A stretch of DNA of 64,000 bases from Chitinophagaceae bacterium DXS (GTDB lineage: Bacteria; Bacteroidota; Bacteroidia; Chitinophagales; Chitinophagaceae), in assembly GCA_030345135.1 (NCBI GenBank), contig CP128386.1, forward strand, positions 5,843,327 through 5,907,326. The letters run 5' to 3'. Under the pieces are notes generated by a model. It saw nothing but the letters and a program-made list of their open reading frames with translations, made no database searches and was not told the origin of the DNA. Shown piece by piece: positions 38,001 through 45,698 of the stretch. Made by a program: the position numbers and the translations under genes. Numbering within the stretch: the first letter of the stretch is position 1; each line of letters opens with the position of its first letter.

Positions 38001-38553
38001 CTTAAAAAATAATGTGCTGGATGCCTCCCTAAGCGGAAAATTAGATCTGCTGTTTGAAAAGCTGGACAGTATTGTTGAAAATAACGAGAAGGTACTGGTT
38101 TTCACTCAATTTGCCGAGATGGGTAAATTACTTCAGCATTTTATTACAGCGCGATATAAAGAACAGCCTTTGTTTTATCATGGTGGATGCTCACTCAAGC
38201 AACGCAAAGAAATGGTAGATGCCTTTCAAACCAATCATGCTGATAAGATCTTTATTCTTTCACTTAAGGCTGCCGGTACAGGTCTTAATCTTACTGCAGC
38301 CAACCATGTAATTCATTATGACCTGTGGTGGAATCCTGCGGTTGAAGCACAGGCAACGGACCGGGCTTATCGCATCGGGCAAAAGAGTAATGTAATGGTC
38401 CATCGTTTCATCACAAAAAACACTTTTGAAGAACGCATTAACGAGATGATCCAGGCCAAAAAAGCATTGGCTCAAATGACTGTAGCAACCGGCGAAAACT
38501 GGATCGGTAACCTTAGTAACAAAGAGCTGAAAGACCTGTTTAAGATGGGGTAA
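35032..38553 (+). CDS. SNF2-family helicase with N-terminal SWIM zinc finger
   Basis: An 1173-aa protein. Around residues 122-137 CNCPDWAVPCKHLAAV is a SWIM zinc finger (CxCx6CxH). The C-terminal 500 residues form a two-lobed SNF2 ATPase: ADDMGLGKTLQVITTLL (motif I), VIDEAQHIKN (II), MSGTPVENRLSELW (III), LVFTQFAEMGKLL, LKAAGTGLNLTAANHVIHYD (V) and ATDRAYRIGQ (VI). This is the usual bacterial SWIM-SNF2 layout, a DNA- or RNAP-remodelling translocase in the HepA/RapA orbit. Its partner and precise role are unknown, and it stands alone. Confidence 0.93.
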   Translation: MAQSFGKTWWGEQWLNSLNNIDYENRLPRGASYARKGAVTKIDIKENRINAKVAGSQPKPYNVDIILPPFFDPELSAFIEALAERPVIISKMLNRELDPEVLAIAERMGLKVFPKQWTDFKMQCNCPDWAVPCKHLAAVIYKVCAEIDNNPFLVFSLHNVDLIAEMNKRGFFVTKETTDIPNITDLYFDKPHKPGRKKAKKPDYNPENAYQKLSYTMLPFLHEPLTALLADFPAFYTGSGNFKEKYTAALSRTVKNTQKILQGRISLQAVLKRAEKDEQYIGTHSHNRITIDEKYRSQVFVNDRAFSFPQFIAQLVQIPAAKTLDYQPSTASLHTVFYFALHLLAKGAVVPQIVQQADKSYAIRWLPAMLSKDVRTLTDKLQEVLPPDIFFWQEKDKQKEINKNTAMNLLSVFLTEMIAMLEEKNANELFPDLFFRKRTHRFKGPGEEALCGGIQAWLQKYYLAQGNYKPQIVVEETTNDRFLVSINIGEKATPLDSPSALRDVLTQKKFDKQRFEILRSLTQLSGFINGLDAYINTKGEELIIMENSTFTPFLFQMIPAIQLLDIDILLPKSLREILKPKTSLKLKKKTGKSFLRIDQLLDFDWQVAIGDTVMGEEEFKKLLKKSDGLIKYKSSYIYVNKDELEKLHRYFSSEKELTPFQLLRAALSGEFFGAKISLTEEVKNLIKELSDFKEIPLPKGINAQLRPYQQRGFSWMYRNAQIGFGSVIADDMGLGKTLQVITTLLKYKEEGLLKNKKALVIAPTGLLSNWQTEIEKFAPSLKPHLFHGTNRKMAKDFDVLLTSYGIARTDASRLKKLPWHSLVIDEAQHIKNNETAQAKAIKSIGASNFIAMSGTPVENRLSELWSIMDYSNRGFLGTNKEFNETFGAPIETYNDANAAEKLKKVTAPFLMRRLKTDKSIINDLPDKLEMDCFSILVKDQASLYEQTLKEAMDAIEAIDASSSRGLFVRQGLVLQMILALKQICNHPSQFLKNNVLDASLSGKLDLLFEKLDSIVENNEKVLVFTQFAEMGKLLQHFITARYKEQPLFYHGGCSLKQRKEMVDAFQTNHADKIFILSLKAAGTGLNLTAANHVIHYDLWWNPAVEAQATDRAYRIGQKSNVMVHRFITKNTFEERINEMIQAKKALAQMTVATGENWIGNLSNKELKDLFKMG

Positions 38554-38862
38554 AAGTAGCAGATGACTTTTGCAAGAGTCAGGTATGATTGGCTGAATGC
38601 AAATGTTAATTCCTTTATCAATGTTCTTGAAATAAGGAGCTCCGGCGGGAGCTTCGTATTTATAGAATTTCAGATAATTTGATTCTAAAGACTTCGGCGG
38701 GGTTGCCTGTAAATTTTCACAGGTAGCTCTTTTGGAGTTATGTGCAAATGGGTATCTGTTTTTCTATAAACAAGCGGCTCTTTCGGAACCAATTCCAATT
38801 CATAAAGCATGGCGTTATGTATACAGGTGCTTGTTTTAAATGATATTGATTCGTTGTAAGCA
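38554..38862. other. Convergent intergenic region
   Basis: 309 nt between convergent genes. There is a weak hairpin AGCTCC/GGAGCT (38638-38653), which might terminate the helicase gene. A minus-strand frame of 70 codons (38897-38685) overlaps the neighbouring gene's end and shows no family signature; I do not call it. Confidence 0.45.
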
Positions 38863-39750
38863 CTAGTTAATTTTTTTGATGAGGACATTCCATGCATCCA
38901 TAGACTGCTTTAGTATAGCTTTTTTATCACCCTTTATGTTATAGCATTGTAGTCCGACAGGTCCATCAAACTTTATTTGCTTTAGCGTTTTCAAAATAGT
39001 AGCGTTATCGAAATTGCCCTGCCCAAGCGGTTGGATCAGGCTGTCCCAAATGTTCGCGCGATCCTTTTTTTCTGTTATTGTGGCGCCGCAAATGCTTACA
39101 GCAAACAATTTTTTTCCGGCCTTTTTTAGCAGTCCTGCAATTTGTTGTTCCTCTCCAATCCTGGCCTGCGCCAGGTAATGAGGAAGATTAAAGGTAATGC
39201 CAACATTTTGCCTGTTGATCATTTCTACCAATTGCAATCCATGATCAAATCTTTCCAGCCAAAGCCATGTGTGCGGGTATAATATAATTCGTATTCCCTG
39301 CGTATTGGCAAGGTCCGCGACATCTCTGATGATGCGAACGGCTGCTGTATCGCCCGCGTGAGACGATGGTGGATAAATACCTTCACTACTTGTAATGTTT
39401 ATCCAGAGCATCGTTCCTCTACCCTTCAACTTTTTTAGCGTTTCTGCAAGCCTCGCATCATAATACGGCTTACCCGGATCAAGATTTACATTCACGTAAA
39501 TGCAGAACAACTTCTTTTGCTGCTTGTCAAGTTCTTGCAATAGTGTATCAAGGCCATCAAAGCCTTCTTTTTCCATGCCGTCATATCCTAAGGAATGTAA
39601 AAGGTCCACCTGTTTCTCAGCCGTGTTATACATATTATCTCTTAATCCATTGTTGAAAACAAAAAATGGTGGCTGATATTTCTTCTGCCCATAGCTGCTA
39701 ATTGCAAATATTAACTGTAAGAAAAAGACTGAGCAGAAGAATGATTTCAT
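38863..39750 (-). CDS. Exported sugar-phosphate isomerase/epimerase-like TIM barrel
   Basis: A 295-aa protein with a signal peptide (MKSFFCSVFFLQLIFAISSY) and a xylose-isomerase-like TIM barrel (LGYDGMEKEGFDGLDTL, RIILYPHTWLWLERFDHGLQ, VGITFNLPHYL, FDGPVGLQCYNIKGD). Many Bacteroidota export such isomerase/epimerase-fold proteins, often in sugar-degradation loci. The active-site Glu/His/Asp set could not be assigned with confidence, so enzymatic activity is presumed. No linked SusCD genes are nearby. Confidence 0.82.
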   Translation of the reverse strand: MKSFFCSVFFLQLIFAISSYGQKKYQPPFFVFNNGLRDNMYNTAEKQVDLLHSLGYDGMEKEGFDGLDTLLQELDKQQKKLFCIYVNVNLDPGKPYYDARLAETLKKLKGRGTMLWINITSSEGIYPPSSHAGDTAAVRIIRDVADLANTQGIRIILYPHTWLWLERFDHGLQLVEMINRQNVGITFNLPHYLAQARIGEEQQIAGLLKKAGKKLFAVSICGATITEKKDRANIWDSLIQPLGQGNFDNATILKTLKQIKFDGPVGLQCYNIKGDKKAILKQSMDAWNVLIKKIN

Positions 39751-39866
39751 GTTACCGGAATGAGGTTAACCTAAAATAAGATATGTTTTGTTTGTGGGCA
39801 AATACAGGATGCAAGATGGAATCGTTGATTTTCTATTTATTTTTTTTAAACAAATATAAATTTACA

Positions 39867-39874
39867 TACATTTG
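39867..39874 (+). promoter_or_regulatory. Promoter -7 box of the coiled-coil/barrel gene
   Basis: TACATTTG matches TAnnTTTG and lies 50 nt before the proposed ATG 39924, within an AT-rich stretch. No clear -33 TTG, only a T-run. Confidence 0.4.
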
Positions 39875-39923
39875 ACATCTCTTGACCCTGCTTGCCTGTA
39901 AAAACGAAGCACCGCCCTTAAAT

Positions 39924-41405
39924 ATGCCTGCTTGCGTTAAAAAAAACGGATTATCCTTAATCATCCTCCTCTCATTTCTATCTGTATGTGCACAACAAAA
40001 TACAACTGTAACTACTGATCGCGTTACTGAGATCAGCAACAAGACGCTTAAATCCATTGATAAAAAATACACCCGGCTTACTGCTTCTGTTGATAATCAA
40101 GTCGAAAAGCTGCTGACACGCATGCAGCTTAAAGAAGAGCGGTTACGTAAGAAACTTCAGTCAAAAGACAGCACAAAAGCAGCTTCATTATTTTCAAATG
40201 CGGGACAAATATATCAGCAATTACAAAGCAAACTAAAAGCGCCACTGGATAAAGCGGCTCGAAATCCTTTGAGGGAATATATTCTCGGTTTGGATAGTCT
40301 ACAAACAGCGATGCGGTTTTTAGAACAGGGTGGCAACAAACTTCCGTTGGACAAACTGAATCAGGTAAAACAGATCAGCAACCAACTACACGAACTTCAA
40401 GGCAAACTCCAACAAGCCAACGAAATACAGGCATTCGTTCGCCGCCGCGAGCAGGAATTAAAAGAACAGCTCACTCAATATGGCTTACACAAAGAATTAA
40501 TGAGCATAAACAAGCAGGTAGTGTATTATCAGCAACAACTGGTGGAATACAAAAGCCTGCTGAATGACAGAAAAAAGCTTGAAGCAAAGGCAATCTCCAT
40601 GATAAGCGAAGTTCCTGCCTTCAAACAGTTTATGCAACAAAACAGTTACCTGGCACAGCTCTTTGGTACACCCGGTACTTACGGCACACCACAGGCATTA
40701 GAGGGGCTACAGACAAGAGCGCAGATCGAAGGTATGATCAGCCAGCGGTTAGGTTTGCCCGCAACACCGGCTTCTTCAGGTAGCAGTAGCGGAGAAGCCT
40801 TTATGCAGCAACAAGTACAACAGGCGCAAGCGCAAACGGACGAACTCAAAAATAAACTTAACCAAATTGGTGGTGGCAGCAGCGAGATGACGATGCCTGA
40901 TTTTAAGCCCAATAATCAAAGAACAAAAAGCATTTTTCAAAGAATAGAATATGGGCTCACGATCCAAACTACCGGCGCGGTCAATTATTTGCCAACAATA
41001 GCAGACTTGTCAGTAAATCTTGGCTACAAGCTTAGTGACAAGGCCGTTATGGGTATTGGTGCCGGCTACAAGTTAGGATTAGGCAAAGGATGGGACAAGC
41101 TGGCGTTAAGCAATGAAGGCGTGAGCCTGAGAAGCTATATGGATATTAAAGCCAAAGGTAGCATTTGGATCTCGGGCGGTTTTGAATATAACTATATGCA
41201 ATCATTCACATCGCTCAGAAGTCTTCCTTCTCCCATTGCACAAAATATCAATCTATGGCAACACAGTGCGCTTGCCGGCATAACCAAAAAATATAAGATC
41301 GGTAAAAAGAAAGAAGGCAAAATGCAATTGCTGTATGATTTTTTGGCGGGGCAACAGTTGCCGAAGGCGCAAGCCCTGAAGTTTAGAGTGGGATGGAATT
41401 TTTAG
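39924..41405 (+). CDS. Exported coiled-coil protein with C-terminal beta-barrel-like domain
   Basis: A 493-aa protein of unknown family. Signal peptide MPACVKKNGLSLIILLSFLS (cleavage around VCAQQ); residues about 30-250 are strongly helical and rich in K, L and Q (RMQLKEERLRKKLQSKDSTK, KQVVYYQQQLVEYKSLLNDR), indicating a long coiled coil. A Gly/Ser/Gln linker follows (ASSGSSSGEAFMQQQVQQAQ). The last 150 residues alternate like an outer-membrane barrel (DLSVNLGYKLSDKAVMGIGA, GFEYNYMQSF) and end in FRVGWNF, a typical barrel C-terminus. ATG 39924 is chosen for the signal peptide. It directly precedes the tail-fibre/Rhs cluster; a role in anchoring is possible but unproven. Confidence 0.65.
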   Translation: MPACVKKNGLSLIILLSFLSVCAQQNTTVTTDRVTEISNKTLKSIDKKYTRLTASVDNQVEKLLTRMQLKEERLRKKLQSKDSTKAASLFSNAGQIYQQLQSKLKAPLDKAARNPLREYILGLDSLQTAMRFLEQGGNKLPLDKLNQVKQISNQLHELQGKLQQANEIQAFVRRREQELKEQLTQYGLHKELMSINKQVVYYQQQLVEYKSLLNDRKKLEAKAISMISEVPAFKQFMQQNSYLAQLFGTPGTYGTPQALEGLQTRAQIEGMISQRLGLPATPASSGSSSGEAFMQQQVQQAQAQTDELKNKLNQIGGGSSEMTMPDFKPNNQRTKSIFQRIEYGLTIQTTGAVNYLPTIADLSVNLGYKLSDKAVMGIGAGYKLGLGKGWDKLALSNEGVSLRSYMDIKAKGSIWISGGFEYNYMQSFTSLRSLPSPIAQNINLWQHSALAGITKKYKIGKKKEGKMQLLYDFLAGQQLPKAQALKFRVGWNF

Positions 41406-41509
41406 ATCGCGATTTGAGGGATTCAGGGATTTTGGGATTAATACGGTAACCACCAGTCTCCAGATTCTAATTTTTAAAAGAATAATAAACAAGAAAATAA
41501 CAATACCAA

Positions 41510-42406
41510 ATGAACAGGATACTTATAATACTAATGTTGGCAGGCACTATTCAGAGTAATGCACAAAATGTTTTCCCTTCTAACGGAAATGTAGGGATAG
41601 GTACATCGACGCCTGAAGTAAAGCTGGATGTAAGAGGTGCAATAAATGCTTATAGTGAAAGTCATTTTAGCAGCACTATTTACCAGGATCCTGATGTCGG
41701 CGTAGCATATGCAATAAAGATCGGATCAGGAGGCATTGCTGCTAACGGAAATGCTGTTTTTATGAACGGTTCTGTAGGCATTGGTTGTAAATCACCGGCA
41801 TCTGATCTCCATATCCAAAAAAATGCTGTGGGCGGAACAGTGGCAACTATTGAGAATACTTATGATAGCTATGCTCACCTGGAATTAAAATCAAATAACA
41901 AAACATGGCAATGGAGCAAGAGACCATCATATGAAGGGGATGGTTTGAATTTATGGTATCGAAACAATAATGATCCCTGGCGACAACATTTGACCATTAC
42001 GACAAGCGGAAATTTTGGGATCGGTACTGTCGATCCGAAAGACTACAAGCTTGCCGTCAATGGTCCTGCAATCTTTACCAAAGCAGTGATAAAGAATTAC
42101 AGTAATTGGCCGGACTATGTATTTGATTCAAACTACCAATTACCCTCACTAGAATCCATTTCAATTTTTATCAAGGAAAACAAACATTTGCCGGAAGTGC
42201 CTTCTGCATTAGCTATTGAGAGAGATGGGCATGACTTGGGTGAAGTGCAAAAGCTATTGTTGAAAAAGGTAGAAGAATTGACATTGTATGTGATTGAATT
42301 AAAAAAGGAGAATGAAAATATAAAAAATGAAAGCCAAAAACAAAGAAAGCAAATTGAACAAATGAGACATCAAAACTCTATTATAAAAAACTACGTAAAA
42401 CAATAA
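41510..42406 (+). CDS. Tail-fibre-like exported protein, paralogue 1
   Basis: A 298-aa protein with signal peptide MNRILIILMLAGTIQSNAQ. It has three 'VGIGTxxP..KLDV' repeats (NVGIGTSTPEVKLDVRGAIN, SVGIGCKSPASDLHI, NFGIGTVDPKDYKLAVNG), a phrase known from phage tail fibres and Bacteroidota surface proteins. The C-terminal module, shared with the next three genes, reads WPDYVFDSNYQLPSLESI, ENKHLPEVPSALAIE, GHDLGEVQKLLLKKVEELTL and ends in a coiled coil. First of six closely spaced genes; possible trimeric adhesin or fibre. Confidence 0.75.
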   Translation: MNRILIILMLAGTIQSNAQNVFPSNGNVGIGTSTPEVKLDVRGAINAYSESHFSSTIYQDPDVGVAYAIKIGSGGIAANGNAVFMNGSVGIGCKSPASDLHIQKNAVGGTVATIENTYDSYAHLELKSNNKTWQWSKRPSYEGDGLNLWYRNNNDPWRQHLTITTSGNFGIGTVDPKDYKLAVNGPAIFTKAVIKNYSNWPDYVFDSNYQLPSLESISIFIKENKHLPEVPSALAIERDGHDLGEVQKLLLKKVEELTLYVIELKKENENIKNESQKQRKQIEQMRHQNSIIKNYVKQ

Positions 42407-42413
42407 GTATCCA

Positions 42414-43253
42414 ATGCGAAACAAAATTGCCATTTTTATCGCAACCTGCATTATTGCATTTAATTGTTGCGTATGTGCACAAAATTATCCCGCAGTATTG
42501 AACTATAATTTTAATGGAACGCCTGTAAATGGAGTGAAGATTAAAACAAATCTGCCTTTTCTTAATTATACACAAATGCCAACCATTACATTAGAAGGTT
42601 ACAATTATGGAACTGGACAAACGATAAGCATTACATTGGTGTGGTACATATTTGATGGCACATTCATCAACTGTTCAGCATCTTCCCAGGGAAGTTATAC
42701 GCCAGAGATAATGCTTAGTAATGAAGAAGGAAAGGTTATTATTTTCATAAATGATAAGCAATATTTTCAGCGGTTTACTATTCGGGCATATGCGCAAGGG
42801 ATACAAGAAACATCACATTGGTTTCAATCATGGTCCACAGCGGATGAAGCTTTGCGAGGAAATAATACAGTAACCGTTCCATATAAGAATAATTTTGCTG
42901 GCAATGTCGGCATCGGAACAACCACTCCTTCCGAAAAACTTTCCGTCAATGGCAATATCCGTTGTAAAAAAGTAATTGTTACACAAACAGATTGGGCAGA
43001 TTACGTCTTCGACTCATCTTACAACTTACCTTCCTTAGAATCCATTTCTTCTTACATAAAAGAAAATAAACGCCTTCCAGAAATGCCCTCTGCATCTGCT
43101 ATTGAGAGAGCTGGGCATGATCTAGGTGAAGTGCAAACGCTATTATTGAAGAAAGTGGAGGAAATGACGCTGTACATACTACAACTCAAACAAGAGAATG
43201 AAGATGCAAAGAAGCGTATTGAAATTCTTGAAGTAGCCTTAGATAAAAAATAG
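42414..43253 (+). CDS. Tail-fibre-like exported protein, paralogue 2
   Basis: A 279-aa protein starting 7 nt after the previous stop. Signal peptide MRNKIAIFIATCIIAFNCCV. The N-terminal half (VKIKTNLPFLNYTQMPTITL, GYNYGTGQTISITLVWYIFD, FTIRAYAQGIQETSHWFQSW) is of a type I associate with phage tail-fibre or receptor-binding proteins. A single VGIGTTTPSEKLSVNGNI motif leads into the shared C-terminal module (DWADYVFDSSYNLPSLES, KRLPEMPSASAIE, GHDLGEVQTLLLKKVEEMTL). The variable N-terminus with constant C-terminus resembles modular fibres. Role inferred. Confidence 0.75.
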   Translation: MRNKIAIFIATCIIAFNCCVCAQNYPAVLNYNFNGTPVNGVKIKTNLPFLNYTQMPTITLEGYNYGTGQTISITLVWYIFDGTFINCSASSQGSYTPEIMLSNEEGKVIIFINDKQYFQRFTIRAYAQGIQETSHWFQSWSTADEALRGNNTVTVPYKNNFAGNVGIGTTTPSEKLSVNGNIRCKKVIVTQTDWADYVFDSSYNLPSLESISSYIKENKRLPEMPSASAIERAGHDLGEVQTLLLKKVEEMTLYILQLKQENEDAKKRIEILEVALDKK

Positions 43254-43272
43254 ATAAACCCTAAAAATAGCC

Positions 43273-44442
43273 ATGAGAAAGATAATTACTACAAGCTTGT
43301 TCATTTTAGCAAGCTTAATGCTGCGAGCTCAACAATCCGGAAGCTTTATCGTAAAAGGGGACTTGGATAAATTTTATCCTGTAACATTTAGTGATGGCAA
43401 CTTTTGGACAAATATAGCAACAGAAGTAGAGATCGGACGTTCAGACGTTCACAGGGATGGAAGCTGGAGAGGAAGCCTGATCTCAAAATTCCGCTATCAC
43501 ACAAATAACTGGGGTCAGGGTGCCAATTTTGTTGACGCAGATATTCGAAACAATATAGGCGCTGTTGCCATAAACAATTTTATAGCAGGCTGGAAAGATG
43601 TTACTTCAGCAAACGGTGATGCAAAAATCATTATTTGGTTACGCGGAGGGACAAATACTTACTACTACAAGGGTAACGCAAACATAAGTCCTGTTGTGTT
43701 TGACGGCGTACAAAATCTATTGCCATACCAGGAAACAAACGGTCCAACATACTCCTACAAAACTGCTGTAGATAGTTACGTCAATACAAATGGTGCTACG
43801 TTGGGCAACAACTTATATGTAACAGGACCAAGCGCCTTGAACGGTACAACAACTGTTAAAGGTGTAATTACGAGTGATGTTACAGGCGTGGATATAGGAG
43901 GAACGCTGAGTCTTAAGAATCCCGCGAAGACAGCTGCTGGATCTGCAAGTGAATGGAAGATCTATAACATGTCTGGTATATATGGCAACAGCCTGCAGTT
44001 CTGGGCTTACGATAATATAAGTTGCGCCCCAGGTGGAATGTGTACCAATCGCTTTACATTAATGGATAATGGAAATGTTGGCATCGGCTCTATTAAGCCC
44101 ACCGAGAAACTTTCGGTCAATGGAACAGTTCTGGCAAAGAAAGTCCGCGTGTCTCAGGCTGCATCTGACTGGCCTGACTATGTATTCGATTCATCTTATA
44201 ACCTTCCTTCTTTAGATGCTGTTTCATCTTTTATTAGGGACAATAAACATCTGCCCGAAATGCCTTCTGTTTCAGTCGTTGAGAAGGAGGGTCATGATTT
44301 GGGTGAAGTGCAAAAGTTGCTATTAAAAAAGGTTGAGGAGTTGACATTGTACGTGATAAAACAGGACGATAAAATAAAAGCGCTCTCTCAACAAAATGCA
44401 TTGATGGAAGCAAAAATAAAACAGATGGAGACTACGAAATAA
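43273..44442 (+). CDS. Tail-fibre-like exported protein, paralogue 3
   Basis: A 389-aa protein with signal peptide MRKIITTSLFILASLMLRAQ. Its N-terminal region (GDLDKFYPVTFSDGNFWTN, WRGSLISKFRYHTNNWGQGA, AKIIIWLRGGTNTYYYKG) differs from its neighbours and resembles tail-fibre head domains. The rest is the family pattern: NVGIGSIKPTEKLSVNG, WPDYVFDSSYNLPSLDAV, NKHLPEMPSVSVVE, GHDLGEVQKLLLKKVEELTL. It is 19 nt after paralogue 2, in the same putative operon. Confidence 0.75.
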   Translation: MRKIITTSLFILASLMLRAQQSGSFIVKGDLDKFYPVTFSDGNFWTNIATEVEIGRSDVHRDGSWRGSLISKFRYHTNNWGQGANFVDADIRNNIGAVAINNFIAGWKDVTSANGDAKIIIWLRGGTNTYYYKGNANISPVVFDGVQNLLPYQETNGPTYSYKTAVDSYVNTNGATLGNNLYVTGPSALNGTTTVKGVITSDVTGVDIGGTLSLKNPAKTAAGSASEWKIYNMSGIYGNSLQFWAYDNISCAPGGMCTNRFTLMDNGNVGIGSIKPTEKLSVNGTVLAKKVRVSQAASDWPDYVFDSSYNLPSLDAVSSFIRDNKHLPEMPSVSVVEKEGHDLGEVQKLLLKKVEELTLYVIKQDDKIKALSQQNALMEAKIKQMETTK

Positions 44443-44469
44443 CTTTTCCTAAACCAATAAACATACAAC

Positions 44470-45696
44470 ATGATGAAAGCTGGTATTCTTTTAATAATAT
44501 TCAATTTATTAATGGTAACTCTTTTGCATTCACAGCCGGCAGTTACCCCTAATCTCATAAGAAACAGCTACATGAACCTGACAGAACCTAACGGCTCTCC
44601 TTCAGGCTATACATGCACAAATAATCTTAACCTGGCAGCTGTGCATCCATTCACCAAAGGTTTTGAAGGCCCATATTTACAATACCGTCCGGCAAGTGCA
44701 AATGCATCTACAGAAAATGCAACTGAGCAATCACCGTATTGGTTTGGTACCTGGAACAAAGGGCCTAGAATTGGCAGAGGAGGCCTGGCCGATGGATGGG
44801 GAAGTTTCGGTGATGGCCATATCCTTAAGATCTCAGGAACCAATACTGGCGAGCATACGTTTATGACTTTTCCTTTTGAGCGCAACATCCAGGGAGATCT
44901 TTTTCGCTTGCAAGGCTGGATAAAAATTGTTTCTGCAGATTGGGTAAATTTTGGAGTTGACGCAGGTTATCAAAACCAGCCTTATGGAAGTTTTACATTA
45001 TCAAAAACGCAAACGGATGCTGCGCCGGATGGCTGGTATCGTATTGATAAGATAATGGGTATGTCCCGCATTACTGCCTTGGGCGGTCACGCCTTTAGCA
45101 TGGGTTTTGGCGGAAAGAACATTGAAGTGTATTTCGCTCTGCCACATCTTAGCCTGGTAGAAAATAATTCCTGGCTGCCAAGCGTCAGTGATATGTTGAG
45201 CCGCGATGGCTTGACCATTCATCCAATAAATGGAAACGTCGGCATCGGAACGATTAGTCCAACAGAAAAACTTTCTGTAAACGGTAACATCCGCACGCAA
45301 AAAGTAATTGTGACGCAAACAGGATGGCCTGATTATGTGTTCGATTCGTCGTATAACCTTCCTTCATTAGAATCGGTTTCGTCTTTTATCAGGGATAATA
45401 AACACCTGCCTGAAATGCCTTCCGCATCAGCTATTGAGCAAGACGGACATGATTTAGGGGAGGTGCAAAAGTTGTTGTTGAAGAAAACCGAAGAACTAAC
45501 ATTATATCTCTTGCAGCAATCTCAACAAATAAAAACACTGCAGAATGAAAACAATAACCTGAAGTTGAAGGTAGAAGAATCCAATAGATCACGACAATCC
45601 CAGGAATCCAAATTTAGTCAGCAAAAGAGCGCGATCAAAAAGCTCCAGGAACAATTGCGACAACTCACGGAAAGCAAGCAACCCGAAAAAAAATAA
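44470..45696 (+). CDS. Tail-fibre-like exported protein, paralogue 4
   Basis: A 408-aa protein with signal peptide MKAGILLIIFNLLMVTLLHS (counted from the second Met). Residues about 20-240 form a beta-sandwich or carbohydrate-binding-like domain (LIRNSYMNLTEPNGSPSGYT, FRLQGWIKIVSADWVNFGVD, NIEVYFALPHLSLVENN). Then NVGIGTISPTEKLSVNGNIR and the shared module (WPDYVFDSSYNLPSLESV, NKHLPEMPSASAIE, GHDLGEVQKLLLKKTEELTL), with the longest coiled-coil tail of the four. It ends 2 nt before the first Rhs-type gene, implying translational linkage. Confidence 0.75.
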   Translation: MMKAGILLIIFNLLMVTLLHSQPAVTPNLIRNSYMNLTEPNGSPSGYTCTNNLNLAAVHPFTKGFEGPYLQYRPASANASTENATEQSPYWFGTWNKGPRIGRGGLADGWGSFGDGHILKISGTNTGEHTFMTFPFERNIQGDLFRLQGWIKIVSADWVNFGVDAGYQNQPYGSFTLSKTQTDAAPDGWYRIDKIMGMSRITALGGHAFSMGFGGKNIEVYFALPHLSLVENNSWLPSVSDMLSRDGLTIHPINGNVGIGTISPTEKLSVNGNIRTQKVIVTQTGWPDYVFDSSYNLPSLESVSSFIRDNKHLPEMPSASAIEQDGHDLGEVQKLLLKKTEELTLYLLQQSQQIKTLQNENNNLKLKVEESNRSRQSQESKFSQQKSAIKKLQEQLRQLTESKQPEKK

Positions 45697-45698
45697 AT

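Noticed and set aside
38685-38897. Minus-strand 70-codon frame overlapping the isomerase gene end
   Set aside because: Tail-to-tail position, overlap of a real gene and no recognisable domain. It may be a true short gene, but the sequence gives no support.
41510-45696. The four fibre-like genes as a prophage
   Set aside because: No capsid, terminase, portal, tape-measure, lysis or integrase genes are present, and each protein has a Sec signal peptide, which phage fibres lack.
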